6,279 nt of DNA from an uncultured Clostridia bacterium. GTDB lineage: Bacteria > Bacillota > Clostridia > Oscillospirales > Ruminococcaceae. Positions within the stretch are counted from its first letter, which is position 1; every line of letters starts with the position of its first letter. The stretch is from assembly GCA_937894185.1 (NCBI GenBank), contig CALCSA010000402.1, forward strand, positions 1-6,279, in the 5' to 3' direction. Of the stretch, positions 6,151-6,279 are shown in pieces. The notes below the pieces were generated by a model, which was given only the letters and a program-made list of their open reading frames with translations, searched no databases and was not told the origin of the DNA. A program made the translations under genes and the position numbers.

Positions 6151-6154
6151 GGAG
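6151..6154 (+). promoter_or_regulatory. Ribosome binding site for the SpoVB/MurJ-like gene
   Basis: GGAG lies eight bases before the ATG at 6163. A second GGAG (6159-6162) lies six bases before the in-frame ATG at 6169, so the two starts are nearly equally supported. ATG at 6157 is only two bases from the first site and is unlikely. Confidence 0.5.
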
Positions 6155-6162
6155 TTATGGAG

Positions 6163-6279
6163 ATGAGGATGAAGAGGCAGAGCTTTTTACAGGGGGCCAT
6201 GACATTAACCGCCGCCACCATGGTGGTCAAGGTGATCGGCATGCTCTACCGCATTCCCTTAGGGAATCTGTTGGGGGCT
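6163..6279 (+). CDS. SpoVB/MurJ-like polysaccharide/lipid flippase (3' truncated by window edge)
   Basis: Only the first 39 codons are present and the frame is open to the last base. The translation MRMKRQSFLQGAMTLTAATM, continuing to VVKVIGMLYRIPLGNLLGA, matches the N-terminus of the MOP-superfamily flippases annotated as stage V sporulation protein B or MurJ-like. Their usual pattern is MKKQSFLKGALILTAA, then KVIGAFYRIPLGNLLGAEG. Members are integral membrane proteins with many transmembrane helices that move lipid-linked cell-wall or spore-cortex precursors across the membrane. The first hydrophobic helix begins at about residue 11. Starts at 6163 and 6169 are both plausible; 6169 gives MKRQSF, closer to homologues. 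No convincing promoter is visible in 6028-6150, although that stretch is A/T-rich. A sporulation role would fit the family but cannot be told from this fragment. Confidence 0.82.
   Translation, partial: MRMKRQSFLQGAMTLTAATMVVKVIGMLYRIPLGNLLGA

Noticed and set aside
6215..6226. Perfect 12-base palindrome CCACCATGGTGG
   Set aside because: It lies inside the coding start of the flippase gene, encodes ordinary residues and is most simply a chance result of codons Thr-Met-Val-Val.
1..6279. Mobile elements, CRISPR arrays, tRNA/rRNA genes, toxin-antitoxin or defence genes
   Set aside because: I looked on both strands for regularly spaced repeats, tRNA-like cloverleaf ends, terminal inverted repeats and transposase-like frames and found none. 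The content is conserved housekeeping genes.

Overview
The window reads as ordinary chromosomal housekeeping DNA from a Gram-positive anaerobe, most likely a member of the Clostridia in or near Oscillospiraceae/Ruminococcaceae. This placement is inferred from the clearly G+C-rich coding sequence, AGGAGG-type ribosome sites, a HemZ-type radical SAM protein, a SpoVB/MurJ-like flippase and a rel-dtd-MBL-hemZ gene order familiar from Firmicutes. All genes are on the + strand. I see no mobile element, CRISPR array, tRNA or rRNA, and no gene-free stretch longer than about 190 bases.

Bases 1-5386 look like one operon of five genes. It opens with the 3' part of a bifunctional (p)ppGpp synthetase/hydrolase (1-1749, start outside the window). 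Then come D-aminoacyl-tRNA deacylase with a TTG start (1803-2267), a glyoxalase II-like metallo-beta-lactamase-fold hydrolase (2314-2937), a HemZ-like radical SAM protein (2934-4439) and a uridine-kinase-family nucleoside kinase (4436-5386). The last two junctions are ATGA stop/start overlaps, so translation is probably coupled. No strong terminator or promoter is visible inside this block.

A second unit follows. A sigma-A-like promoter (5421-5449) drives a small coiled-coil/zinc-ribbon protein of unknown function (5499-5975), closed by a textbook intrinsic terminator (5991-6027). After a 187-base gap, a third unit begins with the first 39 codons of a SpoVB/MurJ-type lipid flippase (6163 to the window end).

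Functionally the first block mixes stringent response, translation quality control, detoxification-type hydrolysis, tetrapyrrole-type radical chemistry and nucleoside salvage. These are linked by conserved neighbourhood rather than by one pathway. I do not see a convincing undescribed system. The points most worth checking are a divergent active-site motif in the deacylase (PNFTL for SQFTL), the nucleoside kinase sitting where hisS often sits, the unknown zinc-ribbon protein with its own transcription unit, and possible alternative RNA pairing in the leader of the flippase gene.
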